Shown here one piece after another: positions 42,523 to 51,682 of a DNA stretch of 64,000 nucleotides; position 1 is the stretch's first letter, and every line of letters begins with the position of its first letter. The stretch is from Actinomycetota bacterium (GTDB lineage Bacteria; Actinomycetota; CADDZG01; JAHWKV01): NCBI GenBank assembly GCA_030447305.1, contig JAUJPC010000001.1, forward strand, positions 886,506 through 950,505, in the 5' to 3' direction. Position numbers and translations under genes: made by a program. The notes below the pieces were generated by a model. It saw nothing but the letters and a program-made list of their open reading frames with translations. It was not told where the DNA came from and made no database searches.

Positions 42523-43068
42523 ATGACCGAGAAGAAATCCTTCTGGCACACCATACCGGGCGTCATCACCGGCGCCGCCACCATCATCACCGCACTGCTC
42601 GGCCTCATTCCACTCCTGAACTCCGGCCCGGACGGCGATCGCCAGCCGGCGGAGTCGGCATCTGGGACCCCCACGGCCTCAGGAACCTCAACGGCCGCGA
42701 ATAGGGGCTCCTCCGGCTCGGCCACGGACAGCGTGCCGGAGGCACTCATCAGTCCCGCCAACGTTAACTTCGGCCGAGTGGGGGCGGGGAAGACGGAAAC
42801 TCAGACCGTCACCGTGGAGAGCTCGGGTAGCGAGTATCTGGTGATTGAAGAAGCCGCCATCTCCGGCCGCACAGAGGTCTTTTCAGCAGAGGCGGATGAC
42901 TGTTTGGATGAAACCGGGATTGAGCCCGGCTCGCAGTGCGAGATCACGGTGACCTTTAGACCCACCTCCCCCGGCAGCTACGCCGGCATCCTGGAGATCA
43001 GGCATTCGGCTAAGGGCAGCCCCGAGCGCGTGGCGCTTAACGGCGAAGGTGCGCTTTTGGAGCTCTAA
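42523..43068 (+). CDS. Membrane-anchored ASH / choice-of-anchor D domain protein
   Basis: A 181-residue protein. One transmembrane helix (about 9-33, after WHTIPG) puts a Ser/Thr/Gly-rich linker and a beta-sandwich outside. The domain reads ISPANVNFGRVGAGKTETQT, ends CEITVTFRPTSPGSYAG and IRHSAKGSPERVAL, the choice-of-anchor D/ASH pattern with a Cys pair likely disulfide-bonded. Role unknown, probably surface display or complex assembly. AGGAG lies 8 nt before the ATG at 42523. The 180 nt upstream hold a short hairpin (42421-42437) and no gene. Confidence 0.75.
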   Translation: MTEKKSFWHTIPGVITGAATIITALLGLIPLLNSGPDGDRQPAESASGTPTASGTSTAANRGSSGSATDSVPEALISPANVNFGRVGAGKTETQTVTVESSGSEYLVIEEAAISGRTEVFSAEADDCLDETGIEPGSQCEITVTFRPTSPGSYAGILEIRHSAKGSPERVALNGEGALLEL

Positions 43069-43074
43069 GACTCC

Positions 43075-45849
43075 TCAGCCTGGAGACTCAGCCGCGTCAA
43101 GAACCGACAGGATCTCGTCTCCGAAGCTCTCCAGCTTGGCGGGGCCCACGCCTCTTATCCGGGCGAGGTCGGTAAGGGAGCGTGCGCCGGATGCCGCTAT
43201 GGCGTCAAGGGTGGAGTCGTGGAGGACCGTGTAAGCCGGCCGGCCTTCAATGCGTGCCTTCTCAAGCCGCCAAGCGCGTAGCGTCTTCGCGGCTCGCTCG
43301 GCAGGGAGGTTGACGCGGGCCGGCCTCGGTGCCTCGGCTGCGACGGTTGTCCCTCCCTGGGCCGGGACCGGCTCCTTGCCCGGCTCCCATTCGGCGAACA
43401 ACTCATCGACAAATGGTGACTGCGGTATTCCGGCGACCACCGTGCAGCCGACGCGGCACCGCGTTAGGGCAACGTGGAACACTCGGCGCTCCTCCTCGAT
43501 GTCCGAGGCCAGGCGATGCGGGATCAAACCCTGGCTTGCCTGAGAAATCACCACATAGTCCCACTCGCGGCCCTTGACCGCGTGAATGGTAGCCAGGGTC
43601 ACGCCTGCCGGGTCGCTGGGAGTATTCAACCCCTCTCGCAGCCACACCTCGAAGCCGTTCGGGTCCGGATGCAGCACTCCGAGCGCTATCAGGGCGTCCA
43701 GGTCGTCGGTTTGAGGAGATCGGTCGAGGCGGCGGTGCTCGGTGTCCAGGGCCGACATGGCCGCTGCCAAACCCACCTCGTCCCGCAAGCAGCGCAGGAT
43801 CTGCTCCGTGGTGCCATCGACCCCAAATGTCGCCAGGCGATCTATGTCGTCGGTATAGCCATTCACTTTCGCCGCATCCCGCTCTCCCAGCCGCTCCGCC
43901 AGCGACCGCAGCCGCTCGACGGAACGTTGCTCGGACATCCATTCGACAACCTTCGGCGACAGCGCACGGGGCGGCCGCCTGGCGGTGAAGCTGACGTCGA
44001 CCGGCCGGAGTTTGGTGGGGTTTGTCGCGAGCTTCAGCCACGCCAGGGCGGCCCGAACGCCGGTTCGTTCCAGGAACCGGGCATCCACGGCCCGGTTGAC
44101 CGGAATTCCGGCCTCCAGCAGCGACAGCTGGACCGGCGCCAGCGAGCTGTTGATCCTCGTCAACACTGCAACGGCCGTGGGCTCCCGTCCCCTGTCGAGG
44201 TGAGACCGGACTGCCCCAACCGCCGCAGCCACCGGGTCTTTCGTCACCTCGGTCCTCAAGCCGGGAGGACGGGACGCACCGCCATTCCGTCCTTCCTCTC
44301 CGGGAGGACTGACGATTTGTTTGGGGACCCTCGTGCGGTTGTGGGTAAGAAGCGTTATCGCCGCCTGGGTGACGGCCGGCGGGCAACGGTAGTTCACCCG
44401 GAGAAGATGACTTGCGGCGCCGGGAAAGTATGAGCCGTAGTTGATCAGCCAGCCGGGCGAGGCCCCGGCGTAGCCGTAGATGGTCTGATCGTCGTCCCCC
44501 ACTCCGAATACGGACCCCTCCGGCCCGGCCAGGAGCCGGATCAGCAAAAGGTGGGCGGGGGTGAGGTCCTGGAACTCGTCCACCAACATGACACGGCAGG
44601 CGAGGCGTGCACGGCGACGGATCTGCGGGTTTGTGAGGAGGATCTCGATGGCGCGGTAGATCTGCTCGTCAAAGTCCACCACCCGGCGCTCCTCGAGCAC
44701 CGCGCGGTAGCGGTCGAACACCTCCGCCAGCCCGTCGACCTCCCCCTGGAACTCCGCCTCCACCCGCTCAGGCGAGCTCAGCCCCAGCCTGACAGCGGAC
44801 AGGGCCTCGATCCACGCCGCAGCGGGGTCCGTGTTGGCGCGGCGGGGAAAGGAGACCAGATCCTCCAGAATGCGGCGCACCGCCGATTCGTCGATGGTCT
44901 GCACCGACCTTCCGGCTCCAAAGCGGCCGGAGCCGCTGAGGATGGCCAGCCCCAGTGAGTTCAAGGTTCTTACCTGCAGGCCGGGAAGGTCGGTGGTACG
45001 TTCCTTTATCTCCTCGGCAGCACGCTTGTTGAAGGCCACCAGGCACAGCGCTTCCGCAGGGATTCCCCAGCCGTTGAGCAGATGACGCCCGCGCTCGGTC
45101 AGCACGCGGGTCTTGCCCGAGCCGGCCGGCGCCAGGACCCGGGCGGAGCCGCCGGTGGAGGTGACGGCAGCCTGCTGGTCGGGCGCCAGCTCGGAGCGAC
45201 TGACGTTCGTCACGAGTGGCGACAGGCGCCCGTGCTCGATGGTAGCCCGTGGGACCACCGCCGCTCCGGCGACACCGGGGGACGGAGTGGAGAGATACTC
45301 CAACGGCCCCCCGTCGATGAAGGCCGGCATACCGTCCGGCAGGAGGACGTCAGCCGGCCCGCCGAGACGTGCTCCCGCCGACACGGCCGCCGCAGACCAA
45401 CGCCAGCCCAGTCCTGCCTCACTTCTGGCGTCCAGTGAGTTCGAGAAAGCGGCATGGCGTATGCGTTCCCTGCGGAAGGAGAAGCTCGGATCCAGAGACC
45501 AAACTGGTGAGGTCTCAGCTTCTATCTCGTCCGACTCCCAGTCCCTTTCCACCTCAATGACCAGTGGACTGCGGGCAAAGAACGAGGATTCCAGCTCCTC
45601 GAGCACGCCGCTCGAATCGGTGGATTGAGACAACCTGACCCGCGACCGGCCCGACCACGGCTCCGGCGCCTCTGTGCCGGGCGGGATCAGAATGGACCGT
45701 CCGAGGAACGAAGCCGACCGCCCGGGTGAGACGGTAGGCGGCCCATCGGCTGCGTCCTCCCAAGAGCTCTGCGCCGCACCCCAATCGGTACCGTCGCTCG
45801 AGTCCTCGGTGGCGACGGCGGATTGAGAAGTGCTCCAGCACGCCCGCAC
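43075..45849 (-). CDS. UvrD/PcrA-type DNA helicase with C-terminal HRDC domain (UvrD2-like)
   Basis: A 924-residue superfamily 1 helicase. An N-terminal ~220-residue family-specific domain precedes Walker A LAPAGSGKT, motif Ia VAFNKRAAEEI, Walker B LVDEFQD, motif III GDDDQTIYGYAGA, motif V TIHAVKGREWD and motif VI VFHVALTRCR. The end (about 855-920) is an HRDC domain (YTVLHDSTLDAIAASGARSL, RGVGPAKLESFG). The first ordinary start is GTG 45849, but conserved-looking codons (RCQYCGGTHHDALG) continue upstream to a CTG at 45900 just after a stop. The true start may therefore be 45900. Confidence 0.88.
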   Translation of the reverse strand: MRACWSTSQSAVATEDSSDGTDWGAAQSSWEDAADGPPTVSPGRSASFLGRSILIPPGTEAPEPWSGRSRVRLSQSTDSSGVLEELESSFFARSPLVIEVERDWESDEIEAETSPVWSLDPSFSFRRERIRHAAFSNSLDARSEAGLGWRWSAAAVSAGARLGGPADVLLPDGMPAFIDGGPLEYLSTPSPGVAGAAVVPRATIEHGRLSPLVTNVSRSELAPDQQAAVTSTGGSARVLAPAGSGKTRVLTERGRHLLNGWGIPAEALCLVAFNKRAAEEIKERTTDLPGLQVRTLNSLGLAILSGSGRFGAGRSVQTIDESAVRRILEDLVSFPRRANTDPAAAWIEALSAVRLGLSSPERVEAEFQGEVDGLAEVFDRYRAVLEERRVVDFDEQIYRAIEILLTNPQIRRRARLACRVMLVDEFQDLTPAHLLLIRLLAGPEGSVFGVGDDDQTIYGYAGASPGWLINYGSYFPGAASHLLRVNYRCPPAVTQAAITLLTHNRTRVPKQIVSPPGEEGRNGGASRPPGLRTEVTKDPVAAAVGAVRSHLDRGREPTAVAVLTRINSSLAPVQLSLLEAGIPVNRAVDARFLERTGVRAALAWLKLATNPTKLRPVDVSFTARRPPRALSPKVVEWMSEQRSVERLRSLAERLGERDAAKVNGYTDDIDRLATFGVDGTTEQILRCLRDEVGLAAAMSALDTEHRRLDRSPQTDDLDALIALGVLHPDPNGFEVWLREGLNTPSDPAGVTLATIHAVKGREWDYVVISQASQGLIPHRLASDIEEERRVFHVALTRCRVGCTVVAGIPQSPFVDELFAEWEPGKEPVPAQGGTTVAAEAPRPARVNLPAERAAKTLRAWRLEKARIEGRPAYTVLHDSTLDAIAASGARSLTDLARIRGVGPAKLESFGDEILSVLDAAESPG

Positions 45850-45962
45850 GCCAAGAGCGTCGTGATGCGTCCCGCCGCAGTACTGACAACGGATTGCCAG
45901 CTCAGCTCTCCAGAAAGATCATGACGCGAGGATAACCCGGGGGTACCGACAATGGGGCTGAG

Positions 45963-46715
45963 CTACCGCACTCCCCTCATGGTGAGACGAACGTAGTCGA
46001 CCTGTCTTTCGGGAAGCAGGCCGGCTACGGCCTTCACGAATGCCGGGCGTTCGTCTTCGGAGATACGTGCAAGGTGGGAGCCTAGAATGACGGTCTCGAG
46101 GAACCGCTCGAATTGAATGTCGTCCTCGAACGACGCGGGCTCACTATGGATTTGAACGTCGACGTTCCAGAACCCCGCCGCCTCTAGCAGGCGGTGCGTT
46201 TCCTGCGGGTCGGCGAAATTCCATATCCCCGCCTCGGCCGGTACACCGGAGACCTTCTCTATGGCAGCCGAGACTTGAGCGACGTTACCCCGGCCCCCGC
46301 AATCCGCTGCCAGGACCGCTCCCGGCCGCATGACTGCCGCGAGGTTTTTAAAGAGTGCATGGTGATCGGCAATCCAGTGGAAGGCGGCCACACTGAAGAC
46401 CACGTCCACCATCGTGTCGAGCTCGATCGGTCGGGCCAGATTGACTTTCACCACGTCCACCCGGTTCAACCGCCCCGACAGACGGTTCCTCAGCCGATCC
46501 AGCATCTGGGCCGACCCATCCACTGCGATCACCCGGCCGCGGGGCAGCTTGTCGAGCAGGCGGGCGGTGTCCCTGCCGGTACCGCACCCGGCCTCGAGGA
46601 CGGTCTCGTCTCCCTTAAGGTCCAAGAGCGCGAGTATCCTCAGGCCCCACCGGCTCTGCGGCGACGCAAGCTCGTCGTAGGCGCCGGCGTCCCACTCTCT
46701 GGGTTCTGTGCTCAC
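45963..46715 (-). CDS. Class I SAM-dependent methyltransferase (trans-aconitate methyltransferase-like)
   Basis: A 250-residue Rossmann-fold methyltransferase. Motif I is VLEAGCGTGRDT (about 39-50), motif II IAVDGSAQML and motif IV FSVAAFHWIADH. The N-terminal YDELASPQSRWGLRILALL resembles the Tam group. The substrate is unassigned. The GTG start has only AAGG upstream. It is the last or only gene of a leftward unit. Confidence 0.82.
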   Translation of the reverse strand: MSTEPREWDAGAYDELASPQSRWGLRILALLDLKGDETVLEAGCGTGRDTARLLDKLPRGRVIAVDGSAQMLDRLRNRLSGRLNRVDVVKVNLARPIELDTMVDVVFSVAAFHWIADHHALFKNLAAVMRPGAVLAADCGGRGNVAQVSAAIEKVSGVPAEAGIWNFADPQETHRLLEAAGFWNVDVQIHSEPASFEDDIQFERFLETVILGSHLARISEDERPAFVKAVAGLLPERQVDYVRLTMRGVR

Positions 46716-46766
46716 CCCGGAAGGCCTTGGACGGCGGGACCTACGAAAGCTTTACCGTGCAGCCGG

Positions 46767-47177
46767 TCAAGCGCGCTTGGGCACACTCTTCAGCTCGAAA
46801 TGCCTGAGGCTCGCGAACGCCAGCACCAGCGCCACTCCGAAGATGGCGGTTCCCAGCGGGACATGCAGCGCCATACGATTGGTGAAGCCGAGGCCTATCT
46901 GGGCCATCTCGGCCAGAAAAAGCACCAGGCTGGTGACGGCGAACCATGCCGCCTGCAGCCCGCGCCGCCAGCAGGCAACCGCGACGATGACCTGCAGAAG
47001 CGAGATAGTGGTAATCACCGAGGTCCCGGTCATCTGATGCAGGTTCAGAGCGGTGGGCCCCCCGTCGAGGAAGCCGCCGGCAAAGGCGGCCTGGGCCAGT
47101 GCCACCAGGGCGTGCACCACGACAATGAGCCGGAGCAGCCACAACAGGTTGGTGACCCTTGGAGTGTCCGTGTCCAT
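46767..47177 (-). CDS. Four-helix integral membrane protein
   Basis: A 136-residue protein with about four hydrophobic helices (LLWLLRLIVVVHALVALAQA, SVITTISLLQVIVAVACW, AAWFAVTSLVLFLAEMAQIG, PLGTAIFGVALVLAFASL). The His-rich region between helices 1 and 2 (TALNLHQMTGT) could in principle hold a cofactor, but no known family is recognised. Start ATG 47177 is preferred over 47204. It is 29 nt downstream of gcvPB on the same strand and may be at the end of the glycine cleavage operon. Confidence 0.6.
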   Translation of the reverse strand: MDTDTPRVTNLLWLLRLIVVVHALVALAQAAFAGGFLDGGPTALNLHQMTGTSVITTISLLQVIVAVACWRRGLQAAWFAVTSLVLFLAEMAQIGLGFTNRMALHVPLGTAIFGVALVLAFASLRHFELKSVPKRA

Positions 47178-47206
47178 CTGGCGACCTTTCTCCCGAGATC
47201 CCACAG

Positions 47207-48700
47207 TTAGCCAGCGGTCTCTGCGGGACGCCAGCGTGTCTGGAGCTGCCGCACGGCACGGGCTTCGTCCAGCCTCCCCACCGGGCTTCTCACCGGAGCG
47301 TCATGAAGAAGGTCGGGATTGTCAACCGCCTCCGCGGCAATCTCCAGGAATGCGTCGGCCAAGGCGTCGAGGGTCTGTTTCGACTCCGTCTCGGTAGGCT
47401 CGATCATCAGGGCTTCCTCCACCACCAGCGGGAAGTAGACGGTGGGCGGATGAAAGCCTTTGTCGATGAGCCGCTTGGCTATGTCCATCGCCCGCACGCC
47501 GTACTCCCGGCGGAACTTTTTGGCGGTGAGCACAAACTCGTGCATACACAACCCCGGATGTGCCGTCTGGTAGGTGCCCTCCAGGCGGCTGCGCAGGTAG
47601 TTGGCGTTCAGCACTGCCCGTTCCGACAGGTTGTGCAGCCCGTCGGCCCCGAGTGAGATCAGGTAGGTGTAGGCCCGGACCACCATGCCGAAGTTGCCGT
47701 AGAAGCCGTGCACCCGCCCGATCGAATACGGCCGGTCCTCCTCCCAGAAGTACTTGCCGGTGGCTTGATCGAACCCGGGAATGGGGGTCGGCAGGAAAGG
47801 CTCCAGGCGGCTGCTGACGGCTACCGGACCGGAGCCGGGCCCTCCCCCGCCGTGGGGGGTGGTGAAGGTCTTGTGCATGTTGATGTGGACCACGTCGAAT
47901 CCCATGTCGCCCGGACGGATGATGCCGACGATGGCGTTCAGGTTGGCGCCGTCGTAGTAGAGGAGGCCGCCCTTGGAGTGAACCGCCTTGGCGATCTCCT
48001 CGATCTCCTGCTCGAACAGGCCCAACGTGTTGGGGTTGGTAAGCATCAGCCCGGCAACGTTCTCGCTCATCGCGTTGCGAACGGTGTCGATGTCCACCAG
48101 GCCGCGACTGTCGGTGGGTATCTGCTCGACCTTGTAGCCGGCCAGCCGGACGGTCGCCGGATTGGTGCCGTGGGCGGAGTCGGGGATGAGGACGGTGTCC
48201 CGGGGGCTTCCCTGAGACTCGTGGTAAGCCCGCATCACCAGGAGCCCGGTCAGCTCGCCCGCGGCCCCCGCGGCCGGCTGGAACGTCGCCCGCGCCATGC
48301 CGGTGATCTCCACCAGAAGCTGCTCCATCTCGTAGATGAGCGCCAGCGCTCCCTGCGCGTGCTCGGCGGGCTGCCAGGGGTGAAGCCGGCTAAAGCCGGT
48401 CAGGGCGGCGGTTTGCTCGTGGATCTTCGGGTTGTACTTCATCGTGCAGGAGCCGAGCGGGTATGCCCCCACCTCTATGGACCAGTTCTTGCGTGACAGG
48501 TTGGTGTAGTGGCGGACCATGTCCAGCTCCGAGACCTCGGGAAGATGGGGGCTCTCCTCCCGCAGCGCCCAGGCGGGCAACACATCGTCTGCCGAGGGTA
48601 GTCCCGCTTCCAGCGCCGGGGTGGTGGAAGCTCTGCGGCCGGGAATCGATAGGTCGTAGATCGAGAGCTCCTCGAGTGCCGGGCTCGGGTTCTGGCTCAT
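47207..48700 (-). CDS. gcvPB: Glycine dehydrogenase (decarboxylating) subunit 2
   Basis: A 497-residue PLP enzyme subunit, the catalytic half of P-protein of the glycine cleavage system. The PLP lysine is Lys277 in INMHKTFTTPHGGGGPG. Substrate-site motifs include SCTMKYNPK and DSAHGTNPA. The ATG at 48700 overlaps the gcvPA stop (ATGA), so the two subunits are made together. The split P-protein is typical of Firmicutes and thermophiles; mycobacteria use a fused gcvP/gcvB. Confidence 0.95.
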   Translation of the reverse strand: MSQNPSPALEELSIYDLSIPGRRASTTPALEAGLPSADDVLPAWALREESPHLPEVSELDMVRHYTNLSRKNWSIEVGAYPLGSCTMKYNPKIHEQTAALTGFSRLHPWQPAEHAQGALALIYEMEQLLVEITGMARATFQPAAGAAGELTGLLVMRAYHESQGSPRDTVLIPDSAHGTNPATVRLAGYKVEQIPTDSRGLVDIDTVRNAMSENVAGLMLTNPNTLGLFEQEIEEIAKAVHSKGGLLYYDGANLNAIVGIIRPGDMGFDVVHINMHKTFTTPHGGGGPGSGPVAVSSRLEPFLPTPIPGFDQATGKYFWEEDRPYSIGRVHGFYGNFGMVVRAYTYLISLGADGLHNLSERAVLNANYLRSRLEGTYQTAHPGLCMHEFVLTAKKFRREYGVRAMDIAKRLIDKGFHPPTVYFPLVVEEALMIEPTETESKQTLDALADAFLEIAAEAVDNPDLLHDAPVRSPVGRLDEARAVRQLQTRWRPAETAG

Positions 48701-50025
48701 GCGGCAATCACCTGTCCGAGCGACTTGATCATCTGCTCCACCTGGGCAACGGTCCGGCGCTCGGTGGCCGCCACCAGAAGGCAGTTCTCCATGCCGGGAA
48801 AAGCTTCCAGGCTCGGACCGGCCAGGTAGCCATTCGCCGCGAGGGCTAAGAGAGCCTCCGGGGCGCTGCCCGGCACCTCGAGCACGAACTCCCGGAAGAA
48901 CGGGGCGTCGAACCGGACGCGGCATCCCGGAAGCTCGGCGGCCAGATCGGCGGCCAGATGCGTCAGCCTGACGCATCTGGATATCAGCTCGCGCAGACCC
49001 TTCGGGCCCAGCCAGGACAGGTAGACCGATGCAGTCACCGCCATCAAGGTTTGATCGGTGCACACGTTGGAGGTCGCCTTCGCGCGCCGGATGTGCTGCT
49101 CGCGGGTCTGAAGCGTCAGCACGTAGCCGGGCTTGCCGTGAACATCGACCGTGGCCCCCACGATGCGCCCGGGCATGCGGCGCGCGTGCTCGAGGCGGGT
49201 GGCGAAGATTCCTAGATAGGGACCTCCGAAGTTGAGGTCGTTGCCGAGGCACTGTCCCTCGCCTATCACGACGTCTGCTCCGAGAGCCCCCGGGCTCTCC
49301 AAAAGGCCTACCGACAGCGGGTCGAAGTGAACGATCAGCAGCGCACCGGCCTCATGCGCGAGATCGGCCGCCGCCCTCACATCCTCCAGGCATCCGAAGA
49401 AGTTCGGCTGTCCGACGATCACCGCAGCGGCGCCGGAGACGTCGCCGAAGTCGGTGACTCCCGCCTGGGCGCTCGCCGTCACGAACTCGTAATTAAGGCT
49501 ATCGCCCAGTGAGTCCAGCACCTGGCGATAGTTGGGGTTGATCGCCCGGCTCACCACCACTTTCTTGCGTCCGGTGGCGGCCGAGGCCAGATGAACGGCC
49601 TCGTTCATGGCGGCCGCTCCGTCATACAAGCCGGAACCTGCGATCTCCATGCCGGTCAGCTCGCAGATCATGCTCTGGAAGTCGAACACCGCACCGAGAA
49701 CGCCCTGCGACAGCTCGGGCTGGTAGGGCGTGTAGGAGGTCATGAACTCACTTCTTCCGGCGCACGCCCTGACGGCCGCGGGGATGTAGTGATCGTAGGC
49801 ACCGCCTCCGGCAAAGCAGGTCAGCCGGTCGGTGGCCCTGTTCAGCGCTGCCAGCGAGTGCAGCTGGTCGAAGACCTCACTCTCGCTCTTCGGATCCCCC
49901 AGCTGTAGCCGGCGACCAAGCCGCAGGTTCTGCGGAATTGGCGCAAACAGGTCGTCGACGGAGTCGACGCCGATGGCGTCGAGCATCTGCCTTATGTCGT
50001 CCTCGGTATGTGGTGTGTAGTCCAT
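48697..50025 (-). CDS. gcvPA: Glycine dehydrogenase (decarboxylating) subunit 1
   Basis: A 442-residue partner of gcvPB, structurally related but without the PLP lysine. Typical segments are YTPHTEDDIRQMLDAIG at the N-terminus, CFAGGGAYDHYIPAAV, FMTSYTPYQPELSQG and ATSNVCTDQTLMA. It follows gcvT with a 5-nt gap and overlaps gcvPB by 4 nt. With gcvT, gcvH and an Lpd from elsewhere it cleaves glycine to CO2, NH3 and methylene-THF. Confidence 0.95.
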   Translation of the reverse strand: MDYTPHTEDDIRQMLDAIGVDSVDDLFAPIPQNLRLGRRLQLGDPKSESEVFDQLHSLAALNRATDRLTCFAGGGAYDHYIPAAVRACAGRSEFMTSYTPYQPELSQGVLGAVFDFQSMICELTGMEIAGSGLYDGAAAMNEAVHLASAATGRKKVVVSRAINPNYRQVLDSLGDSLNYEFVTASAQAGVTDFGDVSGAAAVIVGQPNFFGCLEDVRAAADLAHEAGALLIVHFDPLSVGLLESPGALGADVVIGEGQCLGNDLNFGGPYLGIFATRLEHARRMPGRIVGATVDVHGKPGYVLTLQTREQHIRRAKATSNVCTDQTLMAVTASVYLSWLGPKGLRELISRCVRLTHLAADLAAELPGCRVRFDAPFFREFVLEVPGSAPEALLALAANGYLAGPSLEAFPGMENCLLVAATERRTVAQVEQMIKSLGQVIAA

Positions 50026-50030
50026 TGCTC

Positions 50031-51119
50031 CTAGCTTGCCTTGAAGGGCGGCTTCACCACCTGGACCGGTAGCCGCTTGCCCCGGACGTCGATCTCCAGG
50101 CGGGTGCCCACCTCCGACAGCTCTAAGGGAACGAACGCCAAGGCGATGCCGGCGCCGAGGGTTGGGGAAAAGTTACCGCTCGTCACCTGACCGACCGGCC
50201 GGTCCTCAAAGAATACCTGATGGCCCATGCGTGGAACCCGTCCACGGCCCTCAGCCGCCAGCAGGCCGACCAGCTTGCGGCTCACACCGGCGGAGTGGAC
50301 ATTCTCCAGGGCCCCCTTGCCTGGGAAGTCCTTATCCCAGTCGATCACCCAGCCCAGGCCTGCCTCGAGCGGGTTGATGTCCACCGAAAGCTCGTGCCCA
50401 TGCAGCGGGTAGCCCATCTCCAGGCGCAGCGTGTCCCTTGCCCCCAAACCCGCCGGCTTGATGCCGCAGGACCGGCCGGCCTCCAGGAGCAGCTTCCAGA
50501 CCTCGGGCGACCTGTCCCATTCCGGGAGGAACTCGTAGGTCACCTCCCCGGTGTAACCGGTCCGGGCGACGATAAGGTCAATCCCTTCCAGCGACATGGT
50601 GCGAAAGTCGTGCATCTTCAGGCTCGCAGCCTCCGGATGGATGGGAAAAAGCACCTCGCGGGCCCTCGGACCGGTCAGGGCGAGGATGCCCCAGCGGCCG
50701 CGGGCGTCGACAATGGTCACGTCTTCATCCGCTCGGACCCCCGCCTGCAGAAACTGAATCACTGCGTCGGTGTTGGAAGCGTTGGGGACAACCAGGAACC
50801 CTTCGTCACGCTTGTAGACGAATATGTCGTCCACGACTCCCCCATCCGGGGTGAGCACCAGGTTGTACCCCGCCCGCCACGGGCGCAGCTTGGCCACCTT
50901 GCCGGGGAGAAGGCGGTCCAGCAGGGCCTCGGCGTCCGCACCTTCCACGGTTACCTTGCCCAGATGGGTGACGTCGAACAACCCCACCGATTGCCGCACG
51001 TTGTTGTGCTCCGCGACAGTGCCCGTCCCGTACACCAGGGGCATGTTCCAGCCGGCGAAGTCGACCAGCCTGGCCCCGGCGGCCAGATGCTCCGCTCTTA
51101 GCGGAGACTCCCTGGTCAC
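50031..51119 (-). CDS. gcvT: Glycine cleavage system T protein (aminomethyltransferase)
   Basis: A 362-residue THF-dependent enzyme that takes the aminomethyl group from lipoyl-GcvH. FAGWNMPLVYG near the N-terminus, the folate-site DVTHLGKV, RTGYTGEVTYEF and GLGARDTLRLEMG are present; the C-terminal beta-barrel ends GQVTSGNFSPTLG. The GTG start overlaps the stop of the preceding nuclease-like gene (GTGA), so it is translationally coupled to it. Confidence 0.95.
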   Translation of the reverse strand: MTRESPLRAEHLAAGARLVDFAGWNMPLVYGTGTVAEHNNVRQSVGLFDVTHLGKVTVEGADAEALLDRLLPGKVAKLRPWRAGYNLVLTPDGGVVDDIFVYKRDEGFLVVPNASNTDAVIQFLQAGVRADEDVTIVDARGRWGILALTGPRAREVLFPIHPEAASLKMHDFRTMSLEGIDLIVARTGYTGEVTYEFLPEWDRSPEVWKLLLEAGRSCGIKPAGLGARDTLRLEMGYPLHGHELSVDINPLEAGLGWVIDWDKDFPGKGALENVHSAGVSRKLVGLLAAEGRGRVPRMGHQVFFEDRPVGQVTSGNFSPTLGAGIALAFVPLELSEVGTRLEIDVRGKRLPVQVVKPPFKAS

Positions 51120-51682
51120 TGGGACTGCGCTCGGGGAGCTTGCTTCAGCAGGTTCTCGACGACTCCGTTCGTGTCACCACTGGGAGCCGCCTCGGGCCCC
51201 GGACTGGGAGCGCTGTCCTGACTTGGCCGCTCCAGCCCGTACTTGATGAGCAGATCCAGGTAATCGCGCTGGTAGAAGATCTTGCACTTGACGTCCGGAT
51301 ACAGCTCTCGCAAGAGGCGCACCTTGCGGTTCTTCTTCGTAACAAGCTTCTGGTTCAAAGTAGTGATCTCGATGTAAACGTCGTACTGGGGTAGGTAGAA
51401 GTCGGGTCTGAAGCGTTGATTAGGCACTCCTTCGCGGTCCCACCCTATGTCGAACGACGTAGGCTCGTATTCCCACTCGATTTGATAGAAGTCCAGCAGC
51501 TTGGCGAACTGGCGCTCCGAGTTGTGCGCGAAGTTTACGGTCTCGCTGGGAAGTGGGGCATCGGGCTCGGCTGCGGGAAGCTGCTCATCAGGGTCCGGGA
51601 TGTGGCTAGTCCTCCCCTTGCGCCGCCCGGTGGAAGTCGACGTGCTCGATGTTGCTGCCCGCTTCCTGCGCAGAGGTCTCAA
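51116..51682 (-). CDS. PD-(D/E)xK nuclease-like protein linked to gcvT
   Basis: A 188-residue protein. The core (about 50-155) has NSERQFAKLLDFYQIEWEYE, then FRPDFYLPQYDVYIEITTL and KKNRKVRLLRELYP: an Asp, then Glu-x-Thr, then Lys as in PD-(D/E)xK restriction-type folds. Both tails are disordered (Ser/Thr/Arg N-terminus, Pro/Ser C-terminus). The only usable start, ATG 51682, lies 77 nt inside the upstream merR gene; homology would begin near residue 48. It is coupled to gcvT by GTGA. Activity is unproven. Confidence 0.65.
   Translation of the reverse strand: MRPLRRKRAATSSTSTSTGRRKGRTSHIPDPDEQLPAAEPDAPLPSETVNFAHNSERQFAKLLDFYQIEWEYEPTSFDIGWDREGVPNQRFRPDFYLPQYDVYIEITTLNQKLVTKKNRKVRLLRELYPDVKCKIFYQRDYLDLLIKYGLERPSQDSAPSPGPEAAPSGDTNGVVENLLKQAPRAQSQ

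Noticed and set aside
48701-49252. Extension of the gcvPB frame inside gcvPA
   Set aside because: It is an out-of-frame shadow of gcvPA; the ATGA overlap at 48697-48700 marks the true start.
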